A DNA stretch of 64,000 bases from Hyphomicrobiales bacterium (lineage in GTDB: Bacteria; Pseudomonadota; Alphaproteobacteria; Rhizobiales; Rhizobiaceae). A program made the translations under genes and the position numbers. The DNA is taken from NCBI GenBank assembly GCA_900469445.1, contig UBXM01000001.1:557724-621723 (forward strand), read 5' to 3'. How positions within the stretch are numbered: the stretch's first letter is position 1; each line of letters begins with the position of its first letter. Below, one piece after another: positions 36,078 through 45,489 of the stretch. Under the pieces are notes generated by a model, which was given only the letters and a program-made list of their open reading frames with translations, had not been told where the DNA came from and did not search any database.

Positions 36078-37634
36078 TCAGGCGGCTTCCTTGAGCGGAT
36101 CGTCCGGATCGATACCGTAATCCTTGAGCTTGCGGTAAAGCGTCGAACGACCGATGCCGAGCTTGCGGGCGACCTGGCTCATCTGGCCGCGATAGAACTT
36201 CAGCGCGAAGCGGATCAACTCCTCCTCGACATCGGCAAGCTTGCGCACCTCGCCCGTATCGTCGGTGCTGACGATGACATTGTCGGATGCCGGGTAAGCC
36301 GCAGCCAGAAGCGCTCTTGGGTCCGGTCTCGTCGTGCGCGGCGGCAGCATCGGCTGTGGAAAAGTCGGATCTTCGACGAGCGGCCGAACGACCGACGAGA
36401 GTGCCGGCGTCGACGCGACGGCCGTTGCTGCCAGTTCGGCGCTGCGGAATTCCGGCACCTGGGCCGCAATCTGCGGGAAATCCAGTTCCGACAGCTCATC
36501 GCCTTCCGCCAGAACGATGGCGCGGAAGATCGCATTTTCCAGCTGGCGGATATTGCCCGGCCAGTCGTAGGCGGTCAGCAGAGCCAGAGCACCGGCGCTC
36601 ACCCCGAGGTTCTGCGGCAGTTTCTGCTCGACCGAAAAACGCTCGGCAAAAACGCGCACCAGATGCGGAATGTCTTCCTTGCGGCGGCGCAAGGCGGGAA
36701 TGGTGATCGGGAAAACATTGAGGCGATAATAGAGATCCTCGCGGAAACGACCGGCACGGACCTCTTCGATCAGGTCCTTGTTGGTCGCCGAAATCAACCG
36801 CACATTGACCTTGTGGACGCGACCGGCGCCGACCGTTTCGATCTCGCCCGACTGCACGGCGCGCAGCAGCTTCACCTGCACTTCGAGCGGCAGATCACCG
36901 ATTTCGTCCAGGAAAAGCGTGCCGCCATCGGCTTCGACGAACTTGCCCGTGTGACGTTCGGTAGCACCCGTGAACGCGCCCTTTTCGTGGCCGAACAGAA
37001 TGCTTTCGACGAGGTTGGCCGGGATCGCGCCGCAATTGACGGTGATGAACGGCTTGCCGGCGCGGTCACTGCCCGACTGGATGGCGCGGGCGATCATTTC
37101 CTTGCCGACGCCGGATTCACCCTCGAGCACGACCGGGATATTCGAATGCGCGGCACGCTGCGCAAGATCGATGACCCTGAGCATGTCCGGGCTTGCCGAG
37201 ACGATGTCGTTGAAACCGACGACGCCGGCACGGCGACGGCCGACCTTCGCCTTGCCTTCGCGATAATCGAGCTTCAATGCATTGGCGATGGAGGTCGCGA
37301 TCCGCTCGGGCGAGACCGGCTTGACGACGAAATCAAAAGCCCCGGCCCGCATCGCCTGAACGACATATTCGATGCTGCCCTGCCCGGTCTGCACGATGAC
37401 CGGCGTCTGGATGCCCATCTCGCGGATTGCGCCAAGGAAGGTCAACCCGTCCATTTCCGGCATCATCAGGTCGAGAACGATGACATTGACGTCGCCGCTG
37501 GTGCGACTGAGGAAATCAAGCGCAGCCTTCCCGTTTTCGGCCAGATGCGCGACATAACCCTGCCGCTCGACTGCATTCTTCAGAAGGCGGCGCTGAATTG
37601 GATCGTCATCGACGACAAGGATATGAGCAGACAT
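36078..37634 (-). CDS. sigma-54-dependent response regulator
   Basis: 518 residues with three domains. Receiver 1-125 with D55 as phosphoacceptor (VLDLMMP); AAA+ sigma-54 interaction about 145-380 with Walker A GESGVGKE, GAFTGA sigma-54 contact and GGTLFLDEIGDLP; Fis-type HTH at the end (MSQVARKLGIGRSTLYRKLKDYG). A linker of about 100 residues precedes the HTH. No histidine kinase is adjacent. The ATG at 37634 is chosen for GGGAG seven bases upstream; another ATG is eight codons earlier. Confidence 0.93.
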   Translation of the reverse strand: MSAHILVVDDDPIQRRLLKNAVERQGYVAHLAENGKAALDFLSRTSGDVNVIVLDLMMPEMDGLTFLGAIREMGIQTPVIVQTGQGSIEYVVQAMRAGAFDFVVKPVSPERIATSIANALKLDYREGKAKVGRRRAGVVGFNDIVSASPDMLRVIDLAQRAAHSNIPVVLEGESGVGKEMIARAIQSGSDRAGKPFITVNCGAIPANLVESILFGHEKGAFTGATERHTGKFVEADGGTLFLDEIGDLPLEVQVKLLRAVQSGEIETVGAGRVHKVNVRLISATNKDLIEEVRAGRFREDLYYRLNVFPITIPALRRRKEDIPHLVRVFAERFSVEQKLPQNLGVSAGALALLTAYDWPGNIRQLENAIFRAIVLAEGDELSELDFPQIAAQVPEFRSAELAATAVASTPALSSVVRPLVEDPTFPQPMLPPRTTRPDPRALLAAAYPASDNVIVSTDDTGEVRKLADVEEELIRFALKFYRGQMSQVARKLGIGRSTLYRKLKDYGIDPDDPLKEAA

Positions 37635-37837
37635 GCTTGAACTCCCGGCAACGTTCATCGTGCACCCTTTGCGGGCTCTTATGCCTCAGGTTGTGCCAGA
37701 TAGGCTTGAACATCCCCTTTTGAGAAAAGCTCACATTTTAACAGTCTGAACGGAAAATGGACGGGTGGCGGCCAGGGGGTCGAAATGCTACCCCTCTGGC
37801 ACGCAAGTGAATGCCCAGTCGAGGGAAAGGAAAGTCC

Positions 37838-39700
37838 ATGACGAAACCCATCGCGCAGCTTGAAATCGCCCACGCAGCACCGGCTGCAAACGGCGGCACA
37901 ACCGATCCTGCGCTCGGTCTCCTGCCTGTCTGGAAACTCTCCGATCTCTATGCCGCGAAGGACGCTCTGGCCTTCACAGCCGACCTGAAACAATCCGAGA
38001 CGGCTGCCCTCGCCTTCGAAACGAAGTGGAAGGGCAAGCTCGCCGAGGCCGCCACGAAGACCGGCACCGGCGGCATCGGCGAAGCCTTGAAGGAATACGA
38101 GGCGCTGGACGATCTGCTCGGCAAGATCGGCTCCTTCGCCGGTCTCACCTATTTCTCCGACACGTCCGATCCGGCCAACGGCAAGTTTTTCGGCGATGTA
38201 CAGGCAAAGCTCACCGACATCTCGTCGCATCTCCTGTTCTTCGCACTGGAACTCAACCGCGTCGACGATGCCGCGATGGATGCCTGCATGGATCGCGATC
38301 CGGCCGCCGGCCACTACCGCCCCTGGATCGTCGACCTGAGAAAGGACAAGCCCTTCCAGCTGGACGACAAGCTGGAACAGCTCTTCCTCGAAAAGTCGAT
38401 AACCTCGGCTTCTGCTTTCAACCGTCTGTTCGACGAGACCATGGCGGAACTGCGCTTCGAGATCGACGGCGAGGAAAAGCCGCTCGAAGTCACCCTAAAC
38501 CTGCTGCAGGAAGCCGATCCGGCCATCCGCGCCAAGGCCGCGAGTGCCCTGTCCAAGACTTTCGGCGAGAACCTGCGCGTCTTCACGCTGATCACCAACA
38601 CGCTCGCCAAGGACAAGGATATTTCCGACCGCTGGCGTGGTTTTGAAGACATTGCCGACAGTCGCCACCTCGCCAACCGTGTCGAGCGCGAGGTCGTCGA
38701 TGCGCTGGCCGCAGCCGTTCAGGAAGCCTATCCGCGCCTTTCGCACCGTTATTATGCGATGAAGGCGAAGTGGCTCGGCATGGACCAGCTGAACTACTGG
38801 GACCGTAACGCACCGCTGCCGGAAAGTCCGAAGGCCGTCATTCCGTGGGAGACGGCGAAGGAGACCGTGCTTTCCGCCTATGGGGCCTTCGCACCGGAAA
38901 TGGCCGATATCGCCGGCCGCTTCTTCAACGAGGAATGGATCGACGCGCCGGCCCGCCCCGGCAAGGCTCCGGGCGCCTTTGCCCACCCGGTGGTGCCGTC
39001 CGCCCACCCTTACGTTCTGGTTAACTATCTCGGCAAGCCGCGCGATGTGATGACGCTCGCCCATGAGCTTGGCCACGGCGTGCATCAGGTTCTGGCCGCC
39101 GGCCAAGGCGCATTGATGTGCCAGACGCCGCTGACGCTCGCCGAAACCGCCTCAGTCTTCGGCGAGATGCTGACCTTCCGCGCGCTCCTGGAAAAGACCA
39201 AGGACAAGCGCGAACGCAAGGCGATGCTCGCCCAGAAGGTCGAGGACATGATCAACACGGTCGTGCGCCAGATCGCCTTCTACCAGTTCGAGCGCAAGCT
39301 CCACACCGCCCGCAAGGAAGGCGAACTGACATCCGAGCAGATCGGCGAACTCTGGCTGTCGGTCCAGGGCGAAAGCCTCGGCCCGGCGATCAGGATTTCG
39401 GAAGGTTACGAAACGTGGTGGACCTATATCCCCCACTTCATCCACTCGCCCTTCTATGTTTACGCCTATGCATTCGGCGATTGCCTGGTGAACTCGCTTT
39501 ATGCCGTTTACCAGAACGCCGCTCCGGGCTTTAAGGACAAGTATTTCGAACTGCTCAAGGCCGGCGGCACCAAGCACCATTCGGAACTGCTCAAGCCCTT
39601 CGGTCTCGATGCCACCGACTCGACCTTCTGGTCAAAGGGTCTGTCGATGATCGAAGGCCTGATCGACGAACTGGAAGCGCTGGACAAAGAACTGGGCTGA
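37838..39700 (+). CDS. pepF: M3 family oligoendopeptidase F
   Basis: 620-residue zinc metallopeptidase that degrades oligopeptides in the cytosol. Zinc site HELGHGVHQ with the downstream Glu in LAETASVFGEML, plus FAHPVVPSAHPYVLVNYLGK. The ATG at 37838 follows AAAGGAAAG. A single-gene unit with its own terminator. Confidence 0.94.
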   Translation: MTKPIAQLEIAHAAPAANGGTTDPALGLLPVWKLSDLYAAKDALAFTADLKQSETAALAFETKWKGKLAEAATKTGTGGIGEALKEYEALDDLLGKIGSFAGLTYFSDTSDPANGKFFGDVQAKLTDISSHLLFFALELNRVDDAAMDACMDRDPAAGHYRPWIVDLRKDKPFQLDDKLEQLFLEKSITSASAFNRLFDETMAELRFEIDGEEKPLEVTLNLLQEADPAIRAKAASALSKTFGENLRVFTLITNTLAKDKDISDRWRGFEDIADSRHLANRVEREVVDALAAAVQEAYPRLSHRYYAMKAKWLGMDQLNYWDRNAPLPESPKAVIPWETAKETVLSAYGAFAPEMADIAGRFFNEEWIDAPARPGKAPGAFAHPVVPSAHPYVLVNYLGKPRDVMTLAHELGHGVHQVLAAGQGALMCQTPLTLAETASVFGEMLTFRALLEKTKDKRERKAMLAQKVEDMINTVVRQIAFYQFERKLHTARKEGELTSEQIGELWLSVQGESLGPAIRISEGYETWWTYIPHFIHSPFYVYAYAFGDCLVNSLYAVYQNAAPGFKDKYFELLKAGGTKHHSELLKPFGLDATDSTFWSKGLSMIEGLIDELEALDKELG

Positions 39701-39713
39701 GGCCTGAAACGAC

Positions 39714-39745
39714 AAACGGCCGGGAAGACCCGGCCGTTTTCTTTT
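39714..39745 (+). terminator. intrinsic terminator of pepF
   Basis: AAACGGCCGGG (39714-39724) pairs with CCCGGCCGTTT (39729-39739), then TCTTTTT. The same hairpin lies just past the convergent NfeD gene. Confidence 0.9.
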
Positions 39746-39757
39746 TGAAGTGAATAT

Positions 39758-40222
39758 CTAGCGTACCACTGGCTCGACCGTCAGGTCCCTGCCGCTCGAA
39801 GCCACGACCCGAACGCGTGAACCGACCGGCAAGTCCGGCCCCATCACCGACCACATCGTATCATCGAGCCTGATGCGCCCCCGCCCCTCCTGAATGGGTT
39901 CGGAAAGCGTTGCCGTACGTCCGATCAGGCTTTCGCCACGGCGGTTGAGCCAGGGCTCGTCGCTCGTCGTCCGCTTGCCGTTATAGATCCGCCGCCCGAC
40001 GACCGCGAAGACAACCGAAAGCACGGCAAACAGCAGAAGCTGAATGTGCCAGCCCCAGAATGCGGCATCCCAGAGCGCCAGCGACAGAGCACCGAGCACG
40101 ACGGCTGCGGCACCGATCCAGATCAGGAAAACGCCGGGAACGAGCAGTTCCAGCACCAGCAGGATCATGCCGACAATCCACCAGCCCCAGGGGCCAAGAC
40201 TGTTCCAGAGTTCGACCACCAT
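39758..40222 (-). CDS. NfeD family membrane protein
   Basis: 154 residues with helices at about 12-32, 34-50 and 55-75 and a C-terminal OB-fold-like NfeD domain (LIGRTATLSEPIQEGRGRIRLDD). Partner of SPFH proteins in membrane microdomain and quality-control modules. It starts four bases after the SPFH stop, with GAGAGGTG as ribosome binding site. Confidence 0.9.
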   Translation of the reverse strand: MVVELWNSLGPWGWWIVGMILLVLELLVPGVFLIWIGAAAVVLGALSLALWDAAFWGWHIQLLLFAVLSVVFAVVGRRIYNGKRTTSDEPWLNRRGESLIGRTATLSEPIQEGRGRIRLDDTMWSVMGPDLPVGSRVRVVASSGRDLTVEPVVR

Positions 40223-40226
40223 CACA

Positions 40227-41258
40227 TCACCTCTCGGAGGTCGGCGGCGTGAACGGAGGAACCACGGCCGTTACCGTCGGCGTGCTGCGTGCAGGGCGCG
40301 GCGGCTGCGGGCGTGGAGCGGACGGTGCAGGCCCATTGCCGTCGCCGAACACTTCCTTGGCAATGGCGCCGATACCACCAAGCGAGCCGATCAGCGACGA
40401 AGCTTCGAGCGGCATCAGCACGATCTTGGAATTGTTGGCCTTGCCGATCTCGACCAGCGCTTCGGTATATTTCTGCGCCACGAAATAGTTGATCGCATGC
40501 ACGTCACCGGCAGCGATGGCATCCGACACGAACTGCGTTGCCCGGGCTTCGGCTTCTGCCAGACGTTCGCGTGCCTCGGCCTCGCGGAAGGCCGCCTCGC
40601 GTTCACCTTCTGCCTGAAGCACGGCTGCCTGCTTGGCGCCTTCGGCGCGCAGGATCTGCGCATTACGCGCACCTTCTGCCTCCAGAACCAGCGCGCGCTT
40701 CTCACGTTCGGCCTTCATCTGGCGGGCCATGGATTCGACCAGGTCCTTCGGCGGCTGGATATCCTTGATTTCGATACGGGTGACCTTGATGCCCCAGGGA
40801 TGAACGGCTTCATCGACGACGCGCAGCAGCTTATCGTTGATGACATCGCGGTTCGACAGCAATTCATCGAGATCCATCGAGCCCATGACGGAGCGAATAT
40901 TGGTCATGGTGATGTTCTGGATGGCGTTTTCCAGATTGGCGATCTGGTAGGCCGCCTGTGCCGGATTGAGCACCTGGAAGAAAGCCACGGCATCCGCAGC
41001 GACGCTGGCATTGTCCTTGGTGATCACTTCCTGGGTCGGAATGTCGAGCACCTGCTCCATCACGTTCATCTTCGCGCCGATACGCTCGATGAAGGGTGTC
41101 AGGATGTTGAGACCCGGCTGCAGCGTGCGCGTATAGCGCCCGAAACGCTCGACCGTATAGGCATACCCCTGCGGTACCGTCTTCACCAATGCGAAGAGAA
41201 GCAGGATCGCGAGGATCACCACCACGATGACGAAAATATCAAAACCACCCAAGCTCAT
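40227..41258 (-). CDS. SPFH/band 7 (stomatin-like) membrane protein
   Basis: 343 residues. N-terminal membrane helix ([20 protein letters not shown] region), band 7 domain about 35-200 ([40 protein letters not shown]), and a long Ala/Glu-rich helix [20 protein letters not shown]. Resembles QmcA/YbbK; forms oligomers in the inner membrane. Operon with NfeD. Confidence 0.93.
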   Translation of the reverse strand: MSLGGFDIFVIVVVILAILLLFALVKTVPQGYAYTVERFGRYTRTLQPGLNILTPFIERIGAKMNVMEQVLDIPTQEVITKDNASVAADAVAFFQVLNPAQAAYQIANLENAIQNITMTNIRSVMGSMDLDELLSNRDVINDKLLRVVDEAVHPWGIKVTRIEIKDIQPPKDLVESMARQMKAEREKRALVLEAEGARNAQILRAEGAKQAAVLQAEGEREAAFREAEARERLAEAEARATQFVSDAIAAGDVHAINYFVAQKYTEALVEIGKANNSKIVLMPLEASSLIGSLGGIGAIAKEVFGDGNGPAPSAPRPQPPRPARSTPTVTAVVPPFTPPTSER

Positions 41259-41357
41259 AGGAGCCTCCCTAATGAATTGCTTAAAATCGCGGCGATCCTA
41301 TTCAACCGGAACGCCATTCACAAGCACAGGAAGGTAGTCTAGAACGCCCCTCGAAGA

Positions 41358-41388
41358 CCGGTCGCAGCCTACCCGGATAAAACAAGGA
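41358..41388 (+). promoter_or_regulatory. preQ1-I-like riboswitch candidate before queC
   Basis: CCGG (41358-41361) and CCGG (41373-41376) can form a 4-bp P1 stem around an 11-nt loop TCGCAGCCTAC, followed by the A-rich tail ATAAAACAAGGA that contains the queC ribosome binding site. This matches the layout of the small class I preQ1 aptamer (stem, AGC-containing loop, A-rich tail into the ribosome binding site) and sits before a queuosine operon. Family match is by eye only. Confidence 0.45.
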
Positions 41389-41396
41389 CACCTGAT

Positions 41397-42122
41397 ATGA
41401 AGACAATCGTCGTCTGCTCCGGCGGACTGGATTCCGTTTCGCTTGCCCATAACATCGCCGCCAGGGGCGAACTCATGGGCCTCATCTCCTTCGACTATGG
41501 CCAGCGCCACAGAAAAGAGCTGGAATTTGCCGCCGCAGCGGCAACCCGCCTTGGCGTTTTTCACCAGATCATCGACATGCGCGCCATAGGCAGCCAGCTG
41601 ACCGGTTCGGCGCTCACCGATGATGTCGACGTTCCCGACGGCCATTATGCCGAAGAGACGATGCGCATCACCGTCGTGCCGAACCGCAACGCGATCATGC
41701 TGACCATCGCCTTCGGCGTGGCGGCCGCACGACAGGCCGATGCCGTGGCGATCGCCGTGCATGGCGGCGACCATTTCATCTATCCCGACTGTCGACCGGG
41801 CTTTATCGACAGCTTCGACGCGATGCAGCGTCACGCGCTGGACGGTTACGCCTCGGTCAAGCTGCTTGCGCCTTACGTCACCGGCTCCAAGGCCGATATC
41901 GTCACCGATGGCGCAAGACACGGCACGCCCTTCGTCGAGACTTGGTCCTGCTACAAGGGGGGCGAACGCCATTGCGGCCGCTGCGGCACCTGCGTCGAAC
42001 GCCGCGAAGCCTTCCACCTTGCCGGTGTCGAAGACCCGACCGACTACCAAGACCCGGATTTCTGGAAGGCCGCGACCGAAGGGTTCAAGGCCCCAGAATT
42101 TAAGACAGAGGAGGTCCGCTGA
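41397..42122 (+). CDS. queC: 7-cyano-7-deazaguanine synthase
   Basis: Makes preQ0 from 7-carboxy-7-deazaguanine with ATP and ammonia. 241 residues: PP-loop SGGLDSVSL at residue 8, GAHGGDH-like AVHGGDHFIYPDC, and zinc Cys in SCYKGGERHCGRCGTCVER. First gene of queC-queD-queE. AAGGA at 41384-41388 is the ribosome binding site. Confidence 0.97.
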   Translation: MKTIVVCSGGLDSVSLAHNIAARGELMGLISFDYGQRHRKELEFAAAAATRLGVFHQIIDMRAIGSQLTGSALTDDVDVPDGHYAEETMRITVVPNRNAIMLTIAFGVAAARQADAVAIAVHGGDHFIYPDCRPGFIDSFDAMQRHALDGYASVKLLAPYVTGSKADIVTDGARHGTPFVETWSCYKGGERHCGRCGTCVERREAFHLAGVEDPTDYQDPDFWKAATEGFKAPEFKTEEVR

Positions 42123-42478
42123 TGTACCGGATCACCAAGGAATTCCACTTCTCCGCCTCGCACCAGCTGTCACACCTGCCGGCAGACCATCAATGTGCCC
42201 GCCTGCACGGCCACAATTATATCGTCGTCGTCGAACTGGCATCGCCTGAGCTGAACGAGGACGGTTTCGTTCGCGACTACCACGAGCTCGCGCCGCTGAA
42301 GCGCTATATCGACGACGAATTCGACCACCGCCACCTGAACGAGGTTTTGGGCCACGACAAGGTGACCTCCGAATATCTGGCGAAGCATTTCTACGACTGG
42401 TGCAAGGAGCGCCTGCCGGAAACCTCGTCAGTCAAGGTCAGCGAAACGCCGAAGACCTGGGCCGAGTACAGACCATGA
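42122..42478 (+). CDS. queD: 6-carboxy-5,6,7,8-tetrahydropterin synthase
   Basis: 118-residue QueD/PTPS-family enzyme; converts dihydroneopterin triphosphate to 6-carboxytetrahydropterin. Zinc His residues in FSASHQL and RLHGHNY, catalytic Cys in [12 protein letters not shown]. Its ATG overlaps the queC stop by one base (TGATG). Confidence 0.96.
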   Translation: MYRITKEFHFSASHQLSHLPADHQCARLHGHNYIVVVELASPELNEDGFVRDYHELAPLKRYIDDEFDHRHLNEVLGHDKVTSEYLAKHFYDWCKERLPETSSVKVSETPKTWAEYRP

Positions 42479-43209
42479 CCGCATCGGCAGAAACGATCCG
42501 CATCAGCGAGATCTTCGGCCCGACCATCCAGGGCGAAGGCATGCTAATCGGCCAGCCGACCGTGTTCGTGCGCAACGGCGGCTGCGATTACCGCTGTTCC
42601 TGGTGCGATACGCTGCATGCGGTCGACAGCGCCTATCGCCACGACTGGACGCCGATGGAGGCGGAGGCGATCTGGGACGAGGTGCGGTCTCTCTCCGGCG
42701 GCATGCCCCTGATGGTATCGCTGTCGGGCGGAAATCCCGCCATCCAGCCGCTCAAACCCCTCATCCGTCGTGGCAAGAACGACGGTTACCGCTTCGCCAT
42801 CGAGACCCAGGGCAGCATCGCCCGCGACTGGTTCGCCGATCTCGACGTGCTCGTCCTGTCGCCCAAGCCACCATCGAGCGGCATGGATACGGATTGGGAC
42901 ATGCTGACCGACTGTCTCGCAGCGGCTGGAAAAGCGCCGCGCATCGCGCTCAAATTCGTCATCTTCGACGATGCCGATTATGCCTTCGCCAGACAGGCGT
43001 CGCTGCGTTATCCGGAATTGCCCGTCTATCTGCAGCCCGGCAACCACACGCCTCCGCCGCCGGAAGACGATGACGCAAAGATCGATCTCGACGGCATCAT
43101 GGACAGGATGGTGTGGCTGGTCGACAAGGTGACGGCCGACCGCTGGTTCTCGGCCACGGTCCTGCCTCAGCTTCACGTTCTGCTCTGGGGCAACAAGCGG
43201 GGCGTATGA
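42475..43209 (+). CDS. queE: 7-carboxy-7-deazaguanine synthase
   Basis: 244-residue radical SAM enzyme that makes the deazaguanine ring. Cluster motif CDYRCSWC (C37, C41, C44; CX3CX2C), preceded by [23 protein letters not shown] overlap with queD. The longer frame upstream of 42475 lies inside queD and is not used. A RIME-like repeat starts 25 bp after the stop. Confidence 0.96.
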   Translation: MTASAETIRISEIFGPTIQGEGMLIGQPTVFVRNGGCDYRCSWCDTLHAVDSAYRHDWTPMEAEAIWDEVRSLSGGMPLMVSLSGGNPAIQPLKPLIRRGKNDGYRFAIETQGSIARDWFADLDVLVLSPKPPSSGMDTDWDMLTDCLAAAGKAPRIALKFVIFDDADYAFARQASLRYPELPVYLQPGNHTPPPPEDDDAKIDLDGIMDRMVWLVDKVTADRWFSATVLPQLHVLLWGNKRGV

Positions 43210-43234
43210 AAGCCGCAGGCGTGAATGCGACACA

Positions 43235-43372
43235 AAGGCCCCTACCAACCCTCCCCACAAGGGGGAGGGCTTAACCCGGCCGCGTCGCCGAGATCCGATC
43301 GAGGCAAGTGATCGCCGCGATGTATCTCCCCCCTTGTGGGGGAGATGGCCGGCAGGCCAGAGGGGGACTTTG
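43235..43372 (+). repeat. RIME-like palindromic repeat, left copy
   Basis: About 138 bp made of two hairpins: CCCTCCCC-acaa-GGGGGAGGG and ATCTCCCCC-cttg-tGGGGGAGAT, joined by a less conserved middle, and ending GGCCGGCAGGCCAG...GACTTTG. The second half (43325-43372) is identical over 48 bp to the reverse complement of 44141-44188. The mosaic layout matches Rhizobium-specific intergenic mosaic elements. Confidence 0.8.
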
Positions 43373-43410
43373 ATAGGCAATCATCTCGCCCTGCACTCGG
43401 CTCCAAATCC

Positions 43411-44100
43411 TTACTCGGCGTAGATCATCTTCTTCGTCATGCCGCCATCGACGGTCAGCACCTGTCCCGTCACGAAACCCGCGCCGTCGAGATAGAGCAC
43501 GGCATCGGCAATATCCTGCGGACGGCCGACCCGGCCGACCGGATGTTGCGCCTCGTCCTCATGGCTCAGGCTCGTATCGTTGGTGATCCAGCCCGGCGCG
43601 ATCGCATTGACGCGGATCGCCGGGCCGAGACTGACGGCAAGCGCATGGGTGAGCGCCACCAGACCGCCCTTTGAAGCCGCATAGGCTTCCGAATTCGGCT
43701 CGGACATGAAGGCGCGGGTCGACGCCATGTTGACGATCGATCCGCCCGTCTTCATCAGCGGCGCAATGGCCCGTGTCATCAGGAATGCGCCGGTCAGGTG
43801 GCTGTCGATGACGCGGCGCCAGTCGGCGAAGGACATGTCGAGAATGGAAGTACCGAGCGCACCGCCCGTGGCCCCGGCATTGTTGACCAGAAGATCGAGC
43901 CGATCCCAGCCGAGTTCGGCCACGGCGATATCGACGGATGCTTCATCTGCGACATCGCATTCGATTGCACGCACACCCTGAACCGGATGAGCCGCCTCGG
44001 TGAGATCGAAGGAAGCGACCTCGAACCCACGGGCAACCAGTGCCTCGCAAATCCCGGCTCCAATCAGTCCGGCCCCGCCGGTAACGATTGCCTTTTTCAT
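43411..44100 (-). CDS. SDR family oxidoreductase
   Basis: 229-residue classical short-chain dehydrogenase: GGAGLIGAGICEAL cofactor motif, NNAGATGGALG, catalytic YAASKGG, and GWITNDTSLS after it. Substrate unknown. The gene is bracketed by inverted copies of a RIME-like repeat on both sides, with hemH beyond. Confidence 0.88.
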   Translation of the reverse strand: MKKAIVTGGAGLIGAGICEALVARGFEVASFDLTEAAHPVQGVRAIECDVADEASVDIAVAELGWDRLDLLVNNAGATGGALGTSILDMSFADWRRVIDSHLTGAFLMTRAIAPLMKTGGSIVNMASTRAFMSEPNSEAYAASKGGLVALTHALAVSLGPAIRVNAIAPGWITNDTSLSHEDEAQHPVGRVGRPQDIADAVLYLDGAGFVTGQVLTVDGGMTKKMIYAE

Positions 44101-44140
44101 GGGGTGCTCTCCGATTGTTTGCCAACAAATTGCATTGAGA

Positions 44141-44276
44141 CAAAGTCCCCCTCTGGCCTGCCGGCCATCTCCCCCACAAGGGGGGAGAAAACTTGCGGCA
44201 AACTCTTACCTCGATAAGGCACGGCGACGCCGCGGGTTAAGCCCTCCCCCTCGTGGGGAGGGTTGGGAGGGGTCTT
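44141..44276 (-). repeat. RIME-like palindromic repeat, right copy
   Basis: Reverse-oriented copy of the element at 43235. Forty-eight bp (44141-44188) match 43325-43372 exactly as reverse complement; the CCCTCCCC/GGGGAGGG hairpin half (around 44240-44270) matches with few changes, while the middle has diverged. It lies between the SDR promoter and the hemH 3' end. Confidence 0.8.
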
Positions 44277-44284
44277 GGGGTCAT

Positions 44285-45319
44285 CTACACCCAGCCCTGC
44301 AGCTCGCGGCGAACAACCGTTTCCAGCACGTCCATGCCGCCCTTGCTGTCGTTCAGGCATGGAATATGGACGAATTTCTCGCCGCCGTGATGCATGAAGA
44401 TCTCGCCCGCCTCACCGGCGATTTCTTCCAACGTTTCGAGACAATCGGAGACAAAACCCGGGTTCATGATGGCGACCCGCTTGATGCCTTCGGCGGCAAG
44501 ACCTTCCATCGTCTTGTCGGTATAGGGCTGCAGCCATTCTTCCGGCCCGAAACGCGACTGGAAGGTGATGCGCAACTGGTCTTCGCGATAACCGAGCGCC
44601 TCGCGCAAAAGCCGCGCCGTCTTCTGACAGAAACACTGGTAGGGATCGCCAGCCTTGAAATAGGATTGCGGGATGCCGTGGAACGAGGTGATCAGCAGCT
44701 GCGGTTCCCAGTCGAGGGTCGCCAGCGTCTGACGCACCGAATTGGCGAGCGCCTCGATATAGACCGGGTCGTCATGATAGGTCGGCACGGTGCGCACCGC
44801 CGGCTGCCAGCGCATCTTCATCAGATGCTCGAATGCCTTGTCGTTGACGGTCGCGGTCGTCGCTGCCGCATATTGCGGATAGAGCGGGAAAAGCACGATA
44901 CGGTCACAGCCTTGCGCCTTCAACGCATCGATCTTCGAGGCGATCGACGGACTGCCGTAGCGCATGCCCCAATCCACCACGACATTCGGCAGATCCTTCA
45001 GCCGCTGCGCCATCAGCTCACCCTGGTTGCGGGTATAGGTGCGCAGGTAGCTTTCGTTGAGATCCTTGTTCCAGATCTCCTCATAGGCCTTGCCCACCTT
45101 CTGCGGCCGCTTGTTGAGCACGATGCCGTAAAGGATCGGATACCAGTAGAGCTTGGACCATTCGATCACACGGCTGTCCGACAGGAATTCCGCCAGATAC
45201 CGCCGCATCGACCAATAGTCCGTGCCGTCCGGCGTGCCGAGATTGACGAGCAACACACCGACCTTGCCGAAAGACACGGACGGATGGGAGGCGGGCATTG
45301 AGGCAGAAGACATGCTCAT
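44285..45319 (-). CDS. hemH: ferrochelatase
   Basis: Inserts Fe2+ into protoporphyrin IX, the last step of haem b synthesis. 344 residues: GVLLVNLGTPDGTDYWSMRR, SGMRYGSP-like DWGMRYGSPSI, ITSFHGIPQSYFKAGDPY with the metal-binding His, and FQSRFGPEEWLQPYTD. The ATG at 45319 has GGAAAG upstream. The frame runs on upstream without support. Confidence 0.97.
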   Translation of the reverse strand: MSMSSASMPASHPSVSFGKVGVLLVNLGTPDGTDYWSMRRYLAEFLSDSRVIEWSKLYWYPILYGIVLNKRPQKVGKAYEEIWNKDLNESYLRTYTRNQGELMAQRLKDLPNVVVDWGMRYGSPSIASKIDALKAQGCDRIVLFPLYPQYAAATTATVNDKAFEHLMKMRWQPAVRTVPTYHDDPVYIEALANSVRQTLATLDWEPQLLITSFHGIPQSYFKAGDPYQCFCQKTARLLREALGYREDQLRITFQSRFGPEEWLQPYTDKTMEGLAAEGIKRVAIMNPGFVSDCLETLEEIAGEAGEIFMHHGGEKFVHIPCLNDSKGGMDVLETVVRRELQGWV

Positions 45320-45384
45320 GAAAGCTTTCCAGACAGACGAACCAAAACCATTACGGCGGTCACAAGGATACGGATCATTTAGAA

Positions 45385-45414
45385 ACAAAAAACGGCTCGG
45401 GAAACCCCGAGCCG
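45385..45414 (-). terminator. intrinsic terminator of the 5'-nucleotidase gene
   Basis: CGGCTCGGG (45393-45401) pairs with CCCGAGCCG (45406-45414); on the minus strand a long T-run follows. Confidence 0.9.
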
Positions 45415-45489
45415 CAATCGTCGCTGGGACAATTTGTCCCGATTGATGATTTAGTTCGTTGATCCCGGCCTTGACCGGGATCAAGAAAC

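Noticed and set aside
41280-41396. preQ1-II or TPP-type riboswitch before queC
   Set aside because: Region is too short and lacks the conserved elements; only the small preQ1-I layout fits.
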